Assembly (NCBI RefSeq): GCF_001696535.1
Contig: NZ_MBQE01000005.1
Span: 124,001 to 188,000 of the forward strand
Source of the DNA: Stappia indica
GTDB lineage: Bacteria > Pseudomonadota > Alphaproteobacteria > Rhizobiales > Stappiaceae
Reading direction: 5' to 3'
DNA: 64,000 nt
Shown here: positions 25,493 to 34,170 of the stretch, piece after piece
Position numbering within the stretch: the stretch's first letter is position 1
Layout of the letters: each line of letters opens with the position of its first letter
Notes under the pieces: model-generated
What the model saw: only the letters and a program-made list of their open reading frames with translations
Database searches by the model: none
Told to the model about the DNA's origin: nothing
Translations under genes and position numbers: made by a program

Positions 25493-26677
25493 CTAGCTCG
25501 GGTCCACGCATTGCTCAACCGCTTTCAGTAAAAAATGAGCTTGAAGTTCAACTTCCTTTGTCGCCGGAAACTTCTCGCGTAGATGTTTTGTTCCTCGTTC
25601 GAAAATTGGCATTAAACGTGCCTCAAATTGTTCGTTTTTCAGCAGGGCATCACAGCACATCGAAATGTCGACATCATCGGGCAGCGGGCTTCCGAATATT
25701 TTTCGACTTAATATTGCAGTTATTGAAGCACGTATTTGTGTAATTTTCCAAAATTCAATTCCTTCATTTTTTAATTGATCCAGCCAACTGTTAAGATAAA
25801 ATTCAATGTCAGGTGTCTTGTGAAGGTCGCTTAAAGCTGCGTTTAACTGCTCTAAGCTGTATCCGTGCCTCGATTTTATCTCTTCTATTGTTGTGGTCTT
25901 CGCGGTTTTCGCCCCAAGGGGGGCGAGCTTGGCCAATAAGCTCTCGACAAACGACCGCGCCTGCCCAGCATGTGGCGGACTCACCTTATGAAGATAATTA
26001 TGTACGACCCCTATTGTATAGGTCTGGGCGTCGTCTACAGGGATGTTGACCTTCTCGATCAAAACTCTTGATAGATCGGCTTTCATGCCGCTTGGCGTTT
26101 GTACCGAGTCTAGTGCGGCCTGAAGCAAATCGGCGAGGTGCGGGGCTAGTTCGGAAAGTGCGATGGCGGTGGACGTTGCGACGTTGCCGCCTGAAGATAA
26201 CTCTAGGTTACACCCTGCGTTGGAAATAAAGCATCCTGAAGCTTCCAAACTCTTAAGGCTAGCGAGTGAGGCAAATATCTTTCCGAGTGGACTGTCGGAA
26301 ATTCCAGAAAGAGGTTTAGGTTTCTTTTGCTTAACCTTGATTTTTTTTGATGGGTCATTAGGAGTGTGCAGATTCGTGAGCATAGTCCACGTCCACTCCA
26401 TCCGGTCTTTCTTTTTGACTTGAAATACTTCGATGGTCGACGGCGTGTTGGGCGAATCTAATATCGCAATATCTTGAACGACTTCAAAAAGCACAAGAAA
26501 GTCGGGCGTGTCCTTTTCTTTAAGGGAAAACATCTTGACGATGGCCCAGTTTTTCTGAAATTCAATGCCTTTTTGATTGTGCTTTCCGCCGCTCTCAGAG
26601 GCATCGGAGTTATTCATTGCAAGAACGACTTCGTCTAACATTGTGGTCAAATAAAATTTCCTCCCCGCCATATTCAA
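25493..26677 (-). CDS. DUF4297/Cap4-like dsDNA nuclease, Lamassu LmuA-like effector
   Basis: 394 residues. The N-terminal third has the Cap4-type PD-(D/E)XK pattern: KGIEFQKNWAIVKMF (37-51), DFLVLFEVVQDIAIL (Glu65, Asp69) and TIEVFQVKKK (Gln86-x-Lys88). The remaining helical region is probably the partner-binding domain. In Lamassu the same nuclease is held inactive by the SMC-like ATPase encoded next to it and released when foreign DNA is sensed. No middle component (LmuC) gene lies between or beside the two. Internal starts at Met13 or Met21 are possible. AT-rich codon use differs from the chromosome. Confidence 0.75.
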   Translation of the reverse strand: MNMAGRKFYLTTMLDEVVLAMNNSDASESGGKHNQKGIEFQKNWAIVKMFSLKEKDTPDFLVLFEVVQDIAILDSPNTPSTIEVFQVKKKDRMEWTWTMLTNLHTPNDPSKKIKVKQKKPKPLSGISDSPLGKIFASLASLKSLEASGCFISNAGCNLELSSGGNVATSTAIALSELAPHLADLLQAALDSVQTPSGMKADLSRVLIEKVNIPVDDAQTYTIGVVHNYLHKVSPPHAGQARSFVESLLAKLAPLGAKTAKTTTIEEIKSRHGYSLEQLNAALSDLHKTPDIEFYLNSWLDQLKNEGIEFWKITQIRASITAILSRKIFGSPLPDDVDISMCCDALLKNEQFEARLMPIFERGTKHLREKFPATKEVELQAHFLLKAVEQCVDPS

Positions 26678-26680
26678 ATT

Positions 26681-26710
26681 AATCTAGAGCCATAATCTGT
26701 CTTGGGTCAA
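26681..26710 (-). promoter_or_regulatory. Putative sigma70 promoter for the Lamassu-like pair
   Basis: On the minus strand TTGACC (26710-26705) and TAGATT (26686-26681) are separated by 18 bp. The predicted transcription start would fall at about 26674, within the first codons as drawn, so either the mRNA is leaderless from the ATG at 26671 or translation starts at a later Met. Confidence 0.4.
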
Positions 26711-27043
26711 GGAGCTCCTTGCTAAGTACTAGATGTGGGAGGTCGGAAATTGATGAAGCCGCTGTTAAATTTCTCGAATTCGTCGCAAAGCCAAAAGGGT
26801 GACCAACCACGGTTATGTGATGCTGCCTCAGCGAACGCTCAAAGCACAATTAGAAGTCTTCAGCGGGTATCCCGACGTCTGGTTGGATCACGTACAGCAG
26901 AACGCCGCTTTCTGTGCGCCCGCTCACCCCTCACCACCCACCCACGCTACACAACCCGGCGGCGGGTGGTATAAGGCCGGTCACGCGCAGAAGCGCGGTG
27001 GCCCGGCCGACAGAGAGGTGCGGGCCGGCGATCCGGGTTCACG
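26711..27043. other. Right edge of defence island, no clear gene
   Basis: This 333-bp stretch links the AT-rich defence genes to the GC-rich LysR gene. A short open frame at 26799-26900 (start MTNHGYVMLPQRTLKAQLEV) looks protein-like but runs into low-complexity CACCCACC sequence and is probably a gene remnant. The GC content rises at about 26.95 kb. I see no direct repeats pairing this edge with the left edge near 23.7 kb. Confidence 0.4.
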
Positions 27044-27988
27044 ATGCTCAATTTGACCGCCTGCCGCTATTTCCTGGAAGTCGTGCATCTGGGCTCGATC
27101 CGCCTGGCGGCGGACCGTCTGCACGTTTCGCCCTCGGCGATCAGCCGGCAGATCGCCAAGCTGGAGCGGGAGTTCGGCGAGCCGCTGTTCGACCGGCGCG
27201 CCAACGGCGTGCAGCTGACCGAGGCGGGCACGCTGGCGGCCGAGCATTTCGCCTCGATCCTCGGCCAGATCGACCTGATCCGCGGAGAAATGTCCGACCT
27301 GCGCAAGCTGAAGTCGGGCAGCGTCTCCATCGCCACGGTCGACGGGGTGACCGACCCTTACCTGTCGGAACAGATCCTGGCGTTCCGCAAGCGGTTCCCG
27401 GCGGTCGAGTTCCGCATGCGGATCCGGGGACGCGAGCGCGTGCTGGAGGCGCTGGAAAAGCGCATCTGCCAGGTCGGCTTCGTCTACGACCACTTCTCGC
27501 ATCCGATGATGGAGATCGTCGGCCAATGGCGCCAGCCGCTGCTGGCGCTCGTGCCGCCCTCGCACCCGTTCGCCGACGGGCGGGCAGTGAAGCTGCCGGA
27601 CATCGCCGACTGCGACTGCGTGCTGCCGGACGACAGCTACGGCATCCATCACCTGGTGAACCGGGCGTTCCGCAAGTTCGGCGGCAAGCCGAAGGCGATC
27701 ATGGTCGCCGACCAGCTGCACTTCCTGATCCGCCACGCGATCAGGTCCAACGCGATCGTCTATGTGCCGCTGCAGGCGGCCCTGCGCGAGGTCGAGGCGG
27801 GCGAACTCGTGCCGCTCAACCTTGCCTGCGGGGACTTCGAGCACCGCTTCATCTACGCGATCGTGCGCCGGGACCAGCGGCGGTCGCCGGCCTGCGACGC
27901 GTTCATCGCCATGCTGACGTCGAGCTTCTCGAAACACGAGAAGGCCGACGCCACCATGCTGAAGCGGCTGAGAGCTGCCCAGGCCTGA
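27044..27988 (+). CDS. LysR family transcriptional regulator
   Basis: 314 residues. The winged helix is LNLTACRYFLEVVHLGSIRL with RLHVSPSAISRQIAKLEREF; the periplasmic-binding-like effector domain follows from about residue 92 (GSVSIATVDGVTDPYLSEQI). It lies upstream of the convergent Rid gene and the second amidase/TRAP operon, and probably regulates them. The inducer is not visible. The last 15 codons are followed by short GC-rich repeats of CCTGAAGATC in the 3' gap. Confidence 0.9.
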   Translation: MLNLTACRYFLEVVHLGSIRLAADRLHVSPSAISRQIAKLEREFGEPLFDRRANGVQLTEAGTLAAEHFASILGQIDLIRGEMSDLRKLKSGSVSIATVDGVTDPYLSEQILAFRKRFPAVEFRMRIRGRERVLEALEKRICQVGFVYDHFSHPMMEIVGQWRQPLLALVPPSHPFADGRAVKLPDIADCDCVLPDDSYGIHHLVNRAFRKFGGKPKAIMVADQLHFLIRHAIRSNAIVYVPLQAALREVEAGELVPLNLACGDFEHRFIYAIVRRDQRRSPACDAFIAMLTSSFSKHEKADATMLKRLRAAQA

Positions 27989-28043
27989 ATATCAGACCTG
28001 AGAGTGGGGCCTGAAGATCGGGCCCGCGCCGAAGACCTGAAGA

Positions 28044-28529
28044 TCAGGCGTGCAGCTCGACCGTGAGATCGGCCTCGACCGGCGCGTTGAGCCCCAGCTC
28101 ATGCTGGGTGAGTGCGGCGCGCGCATGCTTGCCGCTCTCCTCGCCCCACAGCTCGACGAAGAGATCCGAGGCGCCGTTGAGGACCAGATGCGGCTCGGTG
28201 AAGCCCGGCGCGCAGGTGACGTAGCCGATCATCTTGACGATCCGCTTGACCCGGTCGAGATCGCCCAGCACCGCCTTCATCATGGCCAGGTGGTTGATCG
28301 CCATCAGGCGGGCCGAGGCATAGCCTTCCTCGATGGTGAGGTCGGAGCCGACCTTGCCGACATAGGGCAGGACGTCGTTGTCGTTCTCGTCGGGCCGGGT
28401 GCCCAGCGTGCCGGACGTGAAGAGGAGATTCCCGACGACGACGCCGGGCAGGTAGTTGCCGATGGGCTTGGGCCTGCGCGGCAGGACGATTCCCATTTCC
28501 TTCAGACGTGCTTCGGTCGCATGCGGCAT
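28044..28529 (-). CDS. RidA family (reactive imine deaminase) protein
   Basis: 161 residues of the YjgF/YER057c/UK114 family. Landmarks: GVVVGNLLFTSGTLGT, a long subfamily insertion DENDNDVLPYVGKVG, and VKRIVKMIGYVTCAPGFTEPH. The conserved carboxylate-binding Arg near the C-terminus of canonical RidA (RxAVG) is replaced here by HARAALTQHELG, which includes an Arg at about 137. Rid proteins hydrolyse imines and enamines to oxo acids and ammonia. Divergent from the second amidase; it could hydrolyse iminoaspartate made by the aspartate dehydrogenase 5 kb to the left. Confidence 0.88.
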   Translation of the reverse strand: MPHATEARLKEMGIVLPRRPKPIGNYLPGVVVGNLLFTSGTLGTRPDENDNDVLPYVGKVGSDLTIEEGYASARLMAINHLAMMKAVLGDLDRVKRIVKMIGYVTCAPGFTEPHLVLNGASDLFVELWGEESGKHARAALTQHELGLNAPVEADLTVELHA

Positions 28530-28593
28530 GAACGTGCTCCAGGATTAGGCGTTGACCGATGGCAAACTAGGCAAAACCGATGGGGCTGAGTGT

Positions 28594-28629
28594 GCGTTGA
28601 CAGCAACGCAGTGTTGCCATGTCGGCAAC
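28594..28629. promoter_or_regulatory. Two palindromes between rid and the second amidase
   Basis: GCGTTGACAGCAACGC (28594-28609) has 5-bp arms, and GTTGCCATGTCGGCAAC (28613-28629) has perfect 6-bp arms. Both share GTTG/CAAC ends and are adjacent. They are candidate sites for the nearby LysR protein, controlling rid and/or the amidase-TRAP operon. The rest of the 279-bp gap holds nothing I recognise. Confidence 0.4.
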
Positions 28630-28808
28630 GAATGACCTAGGGTAAGGTTCGATCAGGGGCTGAATTAATATTATAATACATATATTTAGTCGAATGTGAG
28701 CCGCCGCGACCCCGCGCGGCGGTGCTGCGCCGCAGCGAAGAGGCGAGTGGTCGCGCCCCGGTTTTCTCGTAATGTCCGGCTTGAGTTTCACGAGCAGGGG
28801 CCAACAGG

Positions 28809-30188
28809 GTGCAGTCACAATCTCTGGCAATGATCGCGGCGGATCTCCGCGCCGGAAAGGTGCGGTCCTCCGATCTCGTGAGCGCGGCCGCGCAGCGCCA
28901 TGCGGCGAGCGAGCCGGTGCTGAACGCCTATCGGACCTGGGCCGGCGACCGGGCCAGGGCCCAGGCGGCAGCGCTCGACACGCTGATCGCCTCCGGCATC
29001 GATCTCGGCCCGCTGATGGGCATTCCCGTCTCGGTCAAGGACCTGTTCGGCGTTCCCGGCCTGTCGACCCATGCGGGCACCAATGCCGCCTTCCCGAAAG
29101 AGTGGCAGGCCGCCGGCCCGGTGGTGAAGGCGCTGCTGGCGCAGATGGGCGTGGTGACCGGCAAGACCCATACGGTCGAATTCGCGTTCGGCGGCCTCGG
29201 CACCAACCCGCATGCCGGCACGCCGGTCAATCCGTGGTCGTCGCGCGAGACCCCTCGCGTCCCCGGCGGCTCGAGCTCGGGCGCCGGCGTGTCGCTGGCG
29301 CAAGGGTCGGCGCTGCTGGCGCTGGGCACCGACACGGCCGGCTCGGTCCGCATTCCCGCTTCCTTCACCGGACAGACGGCGCTGAAGATCACCCATGGCC
29401 GCTGGTCGCTGGACGGCATCGTCCCGCTGTCGCCCTCGCTCGATACGCCGGGGCTCCTTGCTCGCACGGTTGCGGACCTGGCCTATGCCTTCGCCGCGCT
29501 GGATCCTGAGGCGGCGGGACCGGTTGCCGCAAGCGACCTTGCCGGCCTGCGCATCGGCGTCGTCCGCAACACGGTCTGGGACGATATCGAGCCGTCGATT
29601 GCCGAGAACACCGGCCAGGCCTTGCGGGTGCTGGAAAAGGCCGGCGCGCAGCTGAGCGACGTGACGCTGGCCTGTACCGAGGAAGCGCTCGCCATCTTCC
29701 GCGCCGGCGGCCTGGCGGCGGCGGAGCTGCGTGCGTTCCTCGAGCGCAATTTCCCGGAGCGGATCGCCCAGCTCGACCCGGCGGTGATGGCGCGCGTCGA
29801 AGCGGTCAACGACCTGACCGCCTCCGACTACCTGCAGCGCGCGGCGAACCTTGCGCAGTACGGCCGGACCGCCGCGCAGGCGTTCGAGACCGTCGACGTG
29901 CTGGTCTCGCCGACCATTCCGGTCACTGCGCCGACCATCGCCGAGGTGGCGGATCCCGAAACCTATCGAAAGGCCAACATGCTGGCCCTTCGCAACACCG
30001 CGCTCGCCAACCTGTTCGGCTGGTGCGCGGCGACACTGCCGACCGGGCTGGATGCCAACGGCATTCCGTCCGGCCTTCAGATCATGGCGCCGCCGATGGC
30101 GGAACGTCGCCTGCTGGCGGCGGCCCTGGCCATCGAGACTGCCATCGGATCCGGGCCCGAAATGCTCGGGAAAGCACCGCTGGCCTGA
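28809..30188 (+). CDS. Amidase (amidase-signature family), second copy
   Basis: 459 residues from GTG 28809. The triad is Lys77 (GIPVSVKDLFG), Ser155 (RVPGGSSSGAG) and Ser179 (GTDTAGSVRIPAS). It lacks the 70-residue lead of the amidase at 16.4-18.0 kb and is only distantly similar, so it is a separate family member rather than a recent duplicate. First gene of a plus-strand amidase-TRAP operon, 39 nt before dctP. Hydrolyses an unknown amide. Confidence 0.92.
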   Translation: MQSQSLAMIAADLRAGKVRSSDLVSAAAQRHAASEPVLNAYRTWAGDRARAQAAALDTLIASGIDLGPLMGIPVSVKDLFGVPGLSTHAGTNAAFPKEWQAAGPVVKALLAQMGVVTGKTHTVEFAFGGLGTNPHAGTPVNPWSSRETPRVPGGSSSGAGVSLAQGSALLALGTDTAGSVRIPASFTGQTALKITHGRWSLDGIVPLSPSLDTPGLLARTVADLAYAFAALDPEAAGPVAASDLAGLRIGVVRNTVWDDIEPSIAENTGQALRVLEKAGAQLSDVTLACTEEALAIFRAGGLAAAELRAFLERNFPERIAQLDPAVMARVEAVNDLTASDYLQRAANLAQYGRTAAQAFETVDVLVSPTIPVTAPTIAEVADPETYRKANMLALRNTALANLFGWCAATLPTGLDANGIPSGLQIMAPPMAERRLLAAALAIETAIGSGPEMLGKAPLA

Positions 30189-30227
30189 CCCCTGTTTACA
30201 TTGCCAGCCCCCTTGGAGGAGAGACCT

Positions 30228-31214
30228 ATGAAAAACCTGAGCAGAGCGATCATTCTCGCCGTCGGCGCCACGTTCGCCGGCGCGGCCCATGCCGCCGACT
30301 TCACCTTCACCTTCGCCCACGTCCTGACCGAGGACACGCCGAACGCCCGCGCGGCGGTGGTCTTCAAGGAAGAGGTCGAGAAGAACTCCAACGGCCGGAT
30401 CGAGATCAACATCCGCCCGGCCGCGCAGCTCGGCGGCGACGTCGAGATCATCGAGCAGACGCAGATGGGCCTCGTCCACATTGCGATCCCGCCGACCGGC
30501 AACCTCGCCAACTTCAACGAGCAGATGTACCTGTTCGACCTGCCGTTCCTGCTGAACGACAACGCCGCGATGATGCGCGTTCTCGACGGCGAGGTCGGCA
30601 CCGAGCTGCTGGCGACGCTCGACGGCAACAACCTGCACGGCATCGCCATGTGGGGCGCCGGCTTCCGCCACATGACCAACAACATCCGCCCGATCAACGG
30701 TCCGGCCGATCTCGCCGGCATCAAGATGCGGACCCTGCAGGCCCCGACCATCCTGTCGACCTACCGCGCCTACGGCGCGAACCCGACCGCGATGGCCTAT
30801 GTCGAGGTCTATAACGGGTTGCAGCAGGGCGTCATCGAGGGCCAGGAGAACCCGCTCGCCAACATCGCCTCGATGAAGTTCTACGAGGTGCAGAAGTACA
30901 TGACCCTGACCGGCCATGCCTACCACACCTATGCGGCCGTGATGAACAAGCAGGCCTGGGAAAGCCTGCCGGAAGACCTGCAGACCGTGATCGCGGACGC
31001 CATGATCGTCGGCCGCGACGCTGCCCGCCAGTTCACCAACGAGGACGAGGCCAAGACCCTCGACGCGATCAAGGACCAGATCGAGATCCAGTCGCTGTCC
31101 GACGAAGGCCGCGCGGCGTTCATCGAGGCTTCCAAGCCGATCTACGACGAGTTCCGCGACAAGGTCACGCCGGCTCTGATGGACAAGGCGATCGCCCTCG
31201 CCAAGGGCGAGTAA
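30228..31214 (+). CDS. TRAP transporter substrate-binding protein, DctP family
   Basis: 328 residues. Sec signal peptide MKNLSRAIILAVGATFAGAA, cleaved at AHA/A. The mature start is DFTFTFAHVLTEDTPNARA; the substrate-binding Arg lies in GPADLAGIKMRTLQAPTI and YVEVYNGLQQGVIEGQENPL is the family's dimer/ligand segment. A GGAGGAGAG Shine-Dalgarno precedes ATG 30228. It delivers its ligand to the DctQM pair encoded next. Different ligand class from the DctP at 20.8 kb is likely because the binding segments differ. Confidence 0.92.
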   Translation: MKNLSRAIILAVGATFAGAAHAADFTFTFAHVLTEDTPNARAAVVFKEEVEKNSNGRIEINIRPAAQLGGDVEIIEQTQMGLVHIAIPPTGNLANFNEQMYLFDLPFLLNDNAAMMRVLDGEVGTELLATLDGNNLHGIAMWGAGFRHMTNNIRPINGPADLAGIKMRTLQAPTILSTYRAYGANPTAMAYVEVYNGLQQGVIEGQENPLANIASMKFYEVQKYMTLTGHAYHTYAAVMNKQAWESLPEDLQTVIADAMIVGRDAARQFTNEDEAKTLDAIKDQIEIQSLSDEGRAAFIEASKPIYDEFRDKVTPALMDKAIALAKGE

Positions 31215-31237
31215 ACCACGAAGAAGAGGGTCGCGGC

Positions 31238-31747
31238 ATGATCACCTGGTTGAACAGGCTGGTTGACGTCATCGAGAACACGCTGGTCAGCGGGTTGATA
31301 TTGACCGCGACCCTCGTCGCCATCGCGCAGGTCATCGCGCGCTACGTCTTCAACAATTCGCTCTACTGGTCGGAGGAGGTGGTTCTCTACGCCTTCATCA
31401 CCATGAGCTTCCTGACGATGGGCATGGGCGTGCGCTACGCCTCCCATATCAGCGTCGAGGCGATCTACGCCTTCGTGCCGGAAAAGATGGTCCGGCCGCT
31501 GCAGATCGGCGCCGCCTGCCTCGGCCTGATCTTCGCCGGCGTGGTGCTGTGGTACGGCAGCAAGCTGGTGATCAACACCTCGCGCATGGGCCAGCTCTCG
31601 CCGGCCCTGCGCATTCCCGTCGGCTACATCTATTCCGTCATCCCCTTTGCGGCGGGACTGATGATCACCCGTTATCTCCTGGTCCTGCAGGAACTCGTGT
31701 TTGGGCGCGCCTACACGCCGCCCGCCGTCGACATCAAAACGAGCTGA
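31238..31747 (+). CDS. TRAP transporter small permease, DctQ subunit
   Basis: 169 residues with four membrane helices, the first being LVSGLILTATLVAIAQVIA. The characteristic loop RYVFNNSLYWSEEVVLYAF follows, then MGVRYASHISVEAIY. Lies 23 nt after dctP and 12 nt before dctM. Forms the permease with DctM. Confidence 0.92.
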   Translation: MITWLNRLVDVIENTLVSGLILTATLVAIAQVIARYVFNNSLYWSEEVVLYAFITMSFLTMGMGVRYASHISVEAIYAFVPEKMVRPLQIGAACLGLIFAGVVLWYGSKLVINTSRMGQLSPALRIPVGYIYSVIPFAAGLMITRYLLVLQELVFGRAYTPPAVDIKTS

Positions 31748-31759
31748 GGAGCCCCATCC

Positions 31760-33034
31760 ATGGTCGGCGCACTCGTCCCCGTCTTCTTCGGCCTGCTCGT
31801 TTTCGGCCTGCCCATCTTTGCCGCCCTGGCGCTGTCGGTCGCAGCCGCGCTCTATTTCTGGGGCGGCCTCGATCCCGTGCTCGTGCCGATGCGCATGTTC
31901 TCAGGCATGAACAACTTCTCGCTGATGTCGATCCCGTTCTTCATCCTGGCGGCCGAGCTGATGCGCATCGGCGGCCTGTCGGAACGGCTGATCAACCTGG
32001 CGCGCGCCATCGTCGGATGGCTGCCGGGCGGCCTTGCCGCCGCCGCCGTCGTCGCCTGCCTGATGTTCGGATCGATCTCCGGCTCCAGCCCGGCGACGGT
32101 GATCGCCATCGGCTCGATCCTCTATCCGGCGATGGTCAAGGCGGGCTACGACAAGTACTTCTCCATCGGCCTGATCACCACCGCCGGCACGCTCGGCCCC
32201 ATCGTGCCGCCGTCCATCGCGCTGATCATCTACGGCTCGGTCACCGGCACCTCGGTCGGCAAGCTGTTCGCCGCCGGCCTGCTGCCGGCGCTGCTGATCG
32301 GCGGCATCCTGATCGCCTATGCCAGCTGGTATTCGGCGCGCAAGGGATACCCGCGCGACGCGATGCCGACCATCGCCAGCATCTGGGCGGCCCTGACGCA
32401 GGCGGCCTGGGGCCTCGGCCTGCCGTTCATCCTGCTCGGCGGCATCTATTCGGGCGTCTTCACGCCGACCGAGGCGGCGGCCGCGGCCTGTCTCTACGGC
32501 TGGCTGGTCGGCGCGGTGGTCTACCGGACCATCTCGCTCAAGGACACGCTGGTGGTGCTGCGCAACACCGGCCTGATCTCCGGCCCCTTGCTGCTGATCA
32601 CCGCCGGCGCCTCGGCCTTCTCCTGGCTGCTGGCGAGCTCCGGCACGCCGGCGCAGCTGGCGAGCTTCATCCTCAGCGACACCAGCAACTCCATCGTGGT
32701 CATGCTGCTGTTCAACCTGATCCTGCTGGTGGCCGGCTGCTTCCTCGACAGCGCCTCGGCGATCATCATCCTCGGCCCGCTGATGATGCCCATCGCGGCG
32801 CAGGTCGGCGTCGACCCGATCCATTTCGGCATCATCATGCTGGTCAACCTGTCGGTCGGCATGCTGACCCCGCCCGTCGGGCTCAACCTGTTCGTGGCCA
32901 TGGGCGTCGCCAACATGAAGCTGGGTGAGATCTTCCGCGCCGCCCTGCCGACGATCGCGCTGATGCTGGTGGCGCTGGTGATCCTGACCTACGTGCCGTT
33001 CTTCAGCATGCTGCTGCCGAACACGTTCTTCTAG
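31760..33034 (+). CDS. TRAP transporter large permease, DctM subunit
   Basis: 424 residues and about twelve helices. The motifs FFILAAELMRIGGLSERL, TTAGTLGPIVPPSIALIIYG and LTPPVGLNLFVAMGVANMKL are those of DctM. Na+-driven import of the ligand held by the DctP of this operon. Last gene; a hairpin with a T-rich tail follows at 33102. Confidence 0.93.
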   Translation: MVGALVPVFFGLLVFGLPIFAALALSVAAALYFWGGLDPVLVPMRMFSGMNNFSLMSIPFFILAAELMRIGGLSERLINLARAIVGWLPGGLAAAAVVACLMFGSISGSSPATVIAIGSILYPAMVKAGYDKYFSIGLITTAGTLGPIVPPSIALIIYGSVTGTSVGKLFAAGLLPALLIGGILIAYASWYSARKGYPRDAMPTIASIWAALTQAAWGLGLPFILLGGIYSGVFTPTEAAAAACLYGWLVGAVVYRTISLKDTLVVLRNTGLISGPLLLITAGASAFSWLLASSGTPAQLASFILSDTSNSIVVMLLFNLILLVAGCFLDSASAIIILGPLMMPIAAQVGVDPIHFGIIMLVNLSVGMLTPPVGLNLFVAMGVANMKLGEIFRAALPTIALMLVALVILTYVPFFSMLLPNTFF

Positions 33035-33101
33035 GCAGGCACGTTTCCAGGCACGCCCGCGCGGGCCCCGCAACCGGCGAAGCGACTGCCCCCAACACCA
33101 A

Positions 33102-33141
33102 CCAGCGCGCATGGGACCATGTGCGCTGGTTTTGGTTTTTG
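33102..33141 (+). terminator. Rho-independent terminator after the second TRAP operon
   Basis: CCAGCGCGCA (33102-33111) pairs with TGTGCGCTGG (33120-33129), loop of 8 nt, followed by TTTTGGTTTTT. A run of nine G follows at once. This is the clearest factor-independent terminator in the window and closes the amidase-TRAP unit. Confidence 0.8.
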
Positions 33142-33235
33142 GGGGGGGGTGCTGCTGAGGCCGGTCGACAAGTCGAGGATGCAAGCGGAGATCGAGCGCC
33201 CTCATCTTTGTCGTTCAGCCTCGCATCAAGGCTCG

Positions 33236-33931
33236 TCACTCGAATATCTTGGCGATTGCGGCTTGTTCGGCCTCCTCCCATCGACGCACGTCCTTGGTCA
33301 CCTTCTCGATCTCTGCATCGCTGAGGTGGTGCGCACCGTCCTGGTCGATACGACACAGACTGAATGGCTTGCCGACGCTGGGGGAGGTAAGGTCGAGCGC
33401 TTCCAGGACACGCAGGACGGCCGCGCAACCGAAGCGCAGCGACCGCTCGGTCAAATGGAAGTGGGACAGAAGCGAGCCGGCTTGCTGTGCCATGGCCGCA
33501 CCGCTGCCGATCGCGTGGAAGCCGATATCGCCGTAGTGCCCGATCATGCCGGAGGGCGTTATCTCGACAATCCACGGCTCTCCCTTGCGCCATCCGGCCG
33601 CCATCACGTAGGCCGACGGCGAGCCGCCGTCTTCTTCGCCCGGCACGTCCGGGATGAACGTGTCGTAGTGATGGCGCAGGATCGGGAGGACCTGTTCCTG
33701 CATCGCGCGGCCGATATCCGGGGCCTCCAGAATGGCCGCACTGTTTTCGTTGAAACAGTTTTCGACCTCGACCAGCACCGATCGCGCGCCACTGCCGCCC
33801 CAAGCCGCCAGCTCGCCCAAAGGGTGCAGCTTCTGGGCCGGATATGTCATGCCTCTCCCCTTGTCCGTGATCTGCGAGTCGGAGCCGAGCACGACTCCAT
33901 CCTGGCAAACGGTGGCAAGCACGACGGTCAT
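33236..33931 (-). CDS. Bacterial proteasome beta-like Ntn hydrolase (BPH-like)
   Basis: 231 residues of the proteasome alpha/beta superfamily. After removal of Met1 the mature start TVVLATVCQDGVVLGSDSQ gives Thr1, Asp17 (GSDSQ) and Lys33 (YPAQKLHPLG) at exactly the catalytic positions of active beta subunits; there is no propeptide. It is not HslV (no hslU neighbour, different start) and not Anbu (which starts MTYCVGL-like). The class it most resembles in my memory is the betaproteobacterial proteasome homologue, a self-compartmentalising protease of unknown substrate. No ATPase unfoldase gene is adjacent. A 96-codon upstream extension is open but contains the tRNA remnant, so MTVVLA is the start. 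Confidence 0.8.
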   Translation of the reverse strand: MTVVLATVCQDGVVLGSDSQITDKGRGMTYPAQKLHPLGELAAWGGSGARSVLVEVENCFNENSAAILEAPDIGRAMQEQVLPILRHHYDTFIPDVPGEEDGGSPSAYVMAAGWRKGEPWIVEITPSGMIGHYGDIGFHAIGSGAAMAQQAGSLLSHFHLTERSLRFGCAAVLRVLEALDLTSPSVGKPFSLCRIDQDGAHHLSDAEIEKVTKDVRRWEEAEQAAIAKIFE

Positions 33932-34116
33932 GATTTCGATCCTCTCAGGTCGTGTGGTCCGGAAAATCCGGCCGGATACGCAGTGGCCGCAGCTCGCTTC
34001 CATGCGATGCAGACAGCAGTCGTAGGCGACTGGAACGATCCGTTTTCCTCTCCACTTCAGGTGCAAGGAGAACGGGCGCGGAACCGGATCGTTCCCGCAT
34101 TGCGCAATCCGAAGGG

Positions 34117-34170
34117 GGCGGAAGGTTCGAACCCGATAGGACGGTTTGCCGTCTACACGCGGTCCGGGCG
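34117..34170 (-). pseudogene. tRNA-Ser remnant, 3' half (T arm, variable arm, anticodon-side)
   Basis: Read on the minus strand, this segment aligns with the 3' portion of the intact tRNA-Ser at 57957-58046: it keeps GGTTCGAACC of the T arm, the variable arm and part of the anticodon stem (34141-34170, 26 of 30 identical). The 5' half is missing; a T-run and unrelated DNA follow. Not a functional tRNA. It is best read as an old attachment site or displaced tRNA end. Confidence 0.65.

Noticed and set aside
28815..30926. 703-codon minus-strand frame opposite the second amidase and dctP
   Set aside because: Shadow frame; the plus strand holds complete amidase and DctP motifs and ribosome sites.
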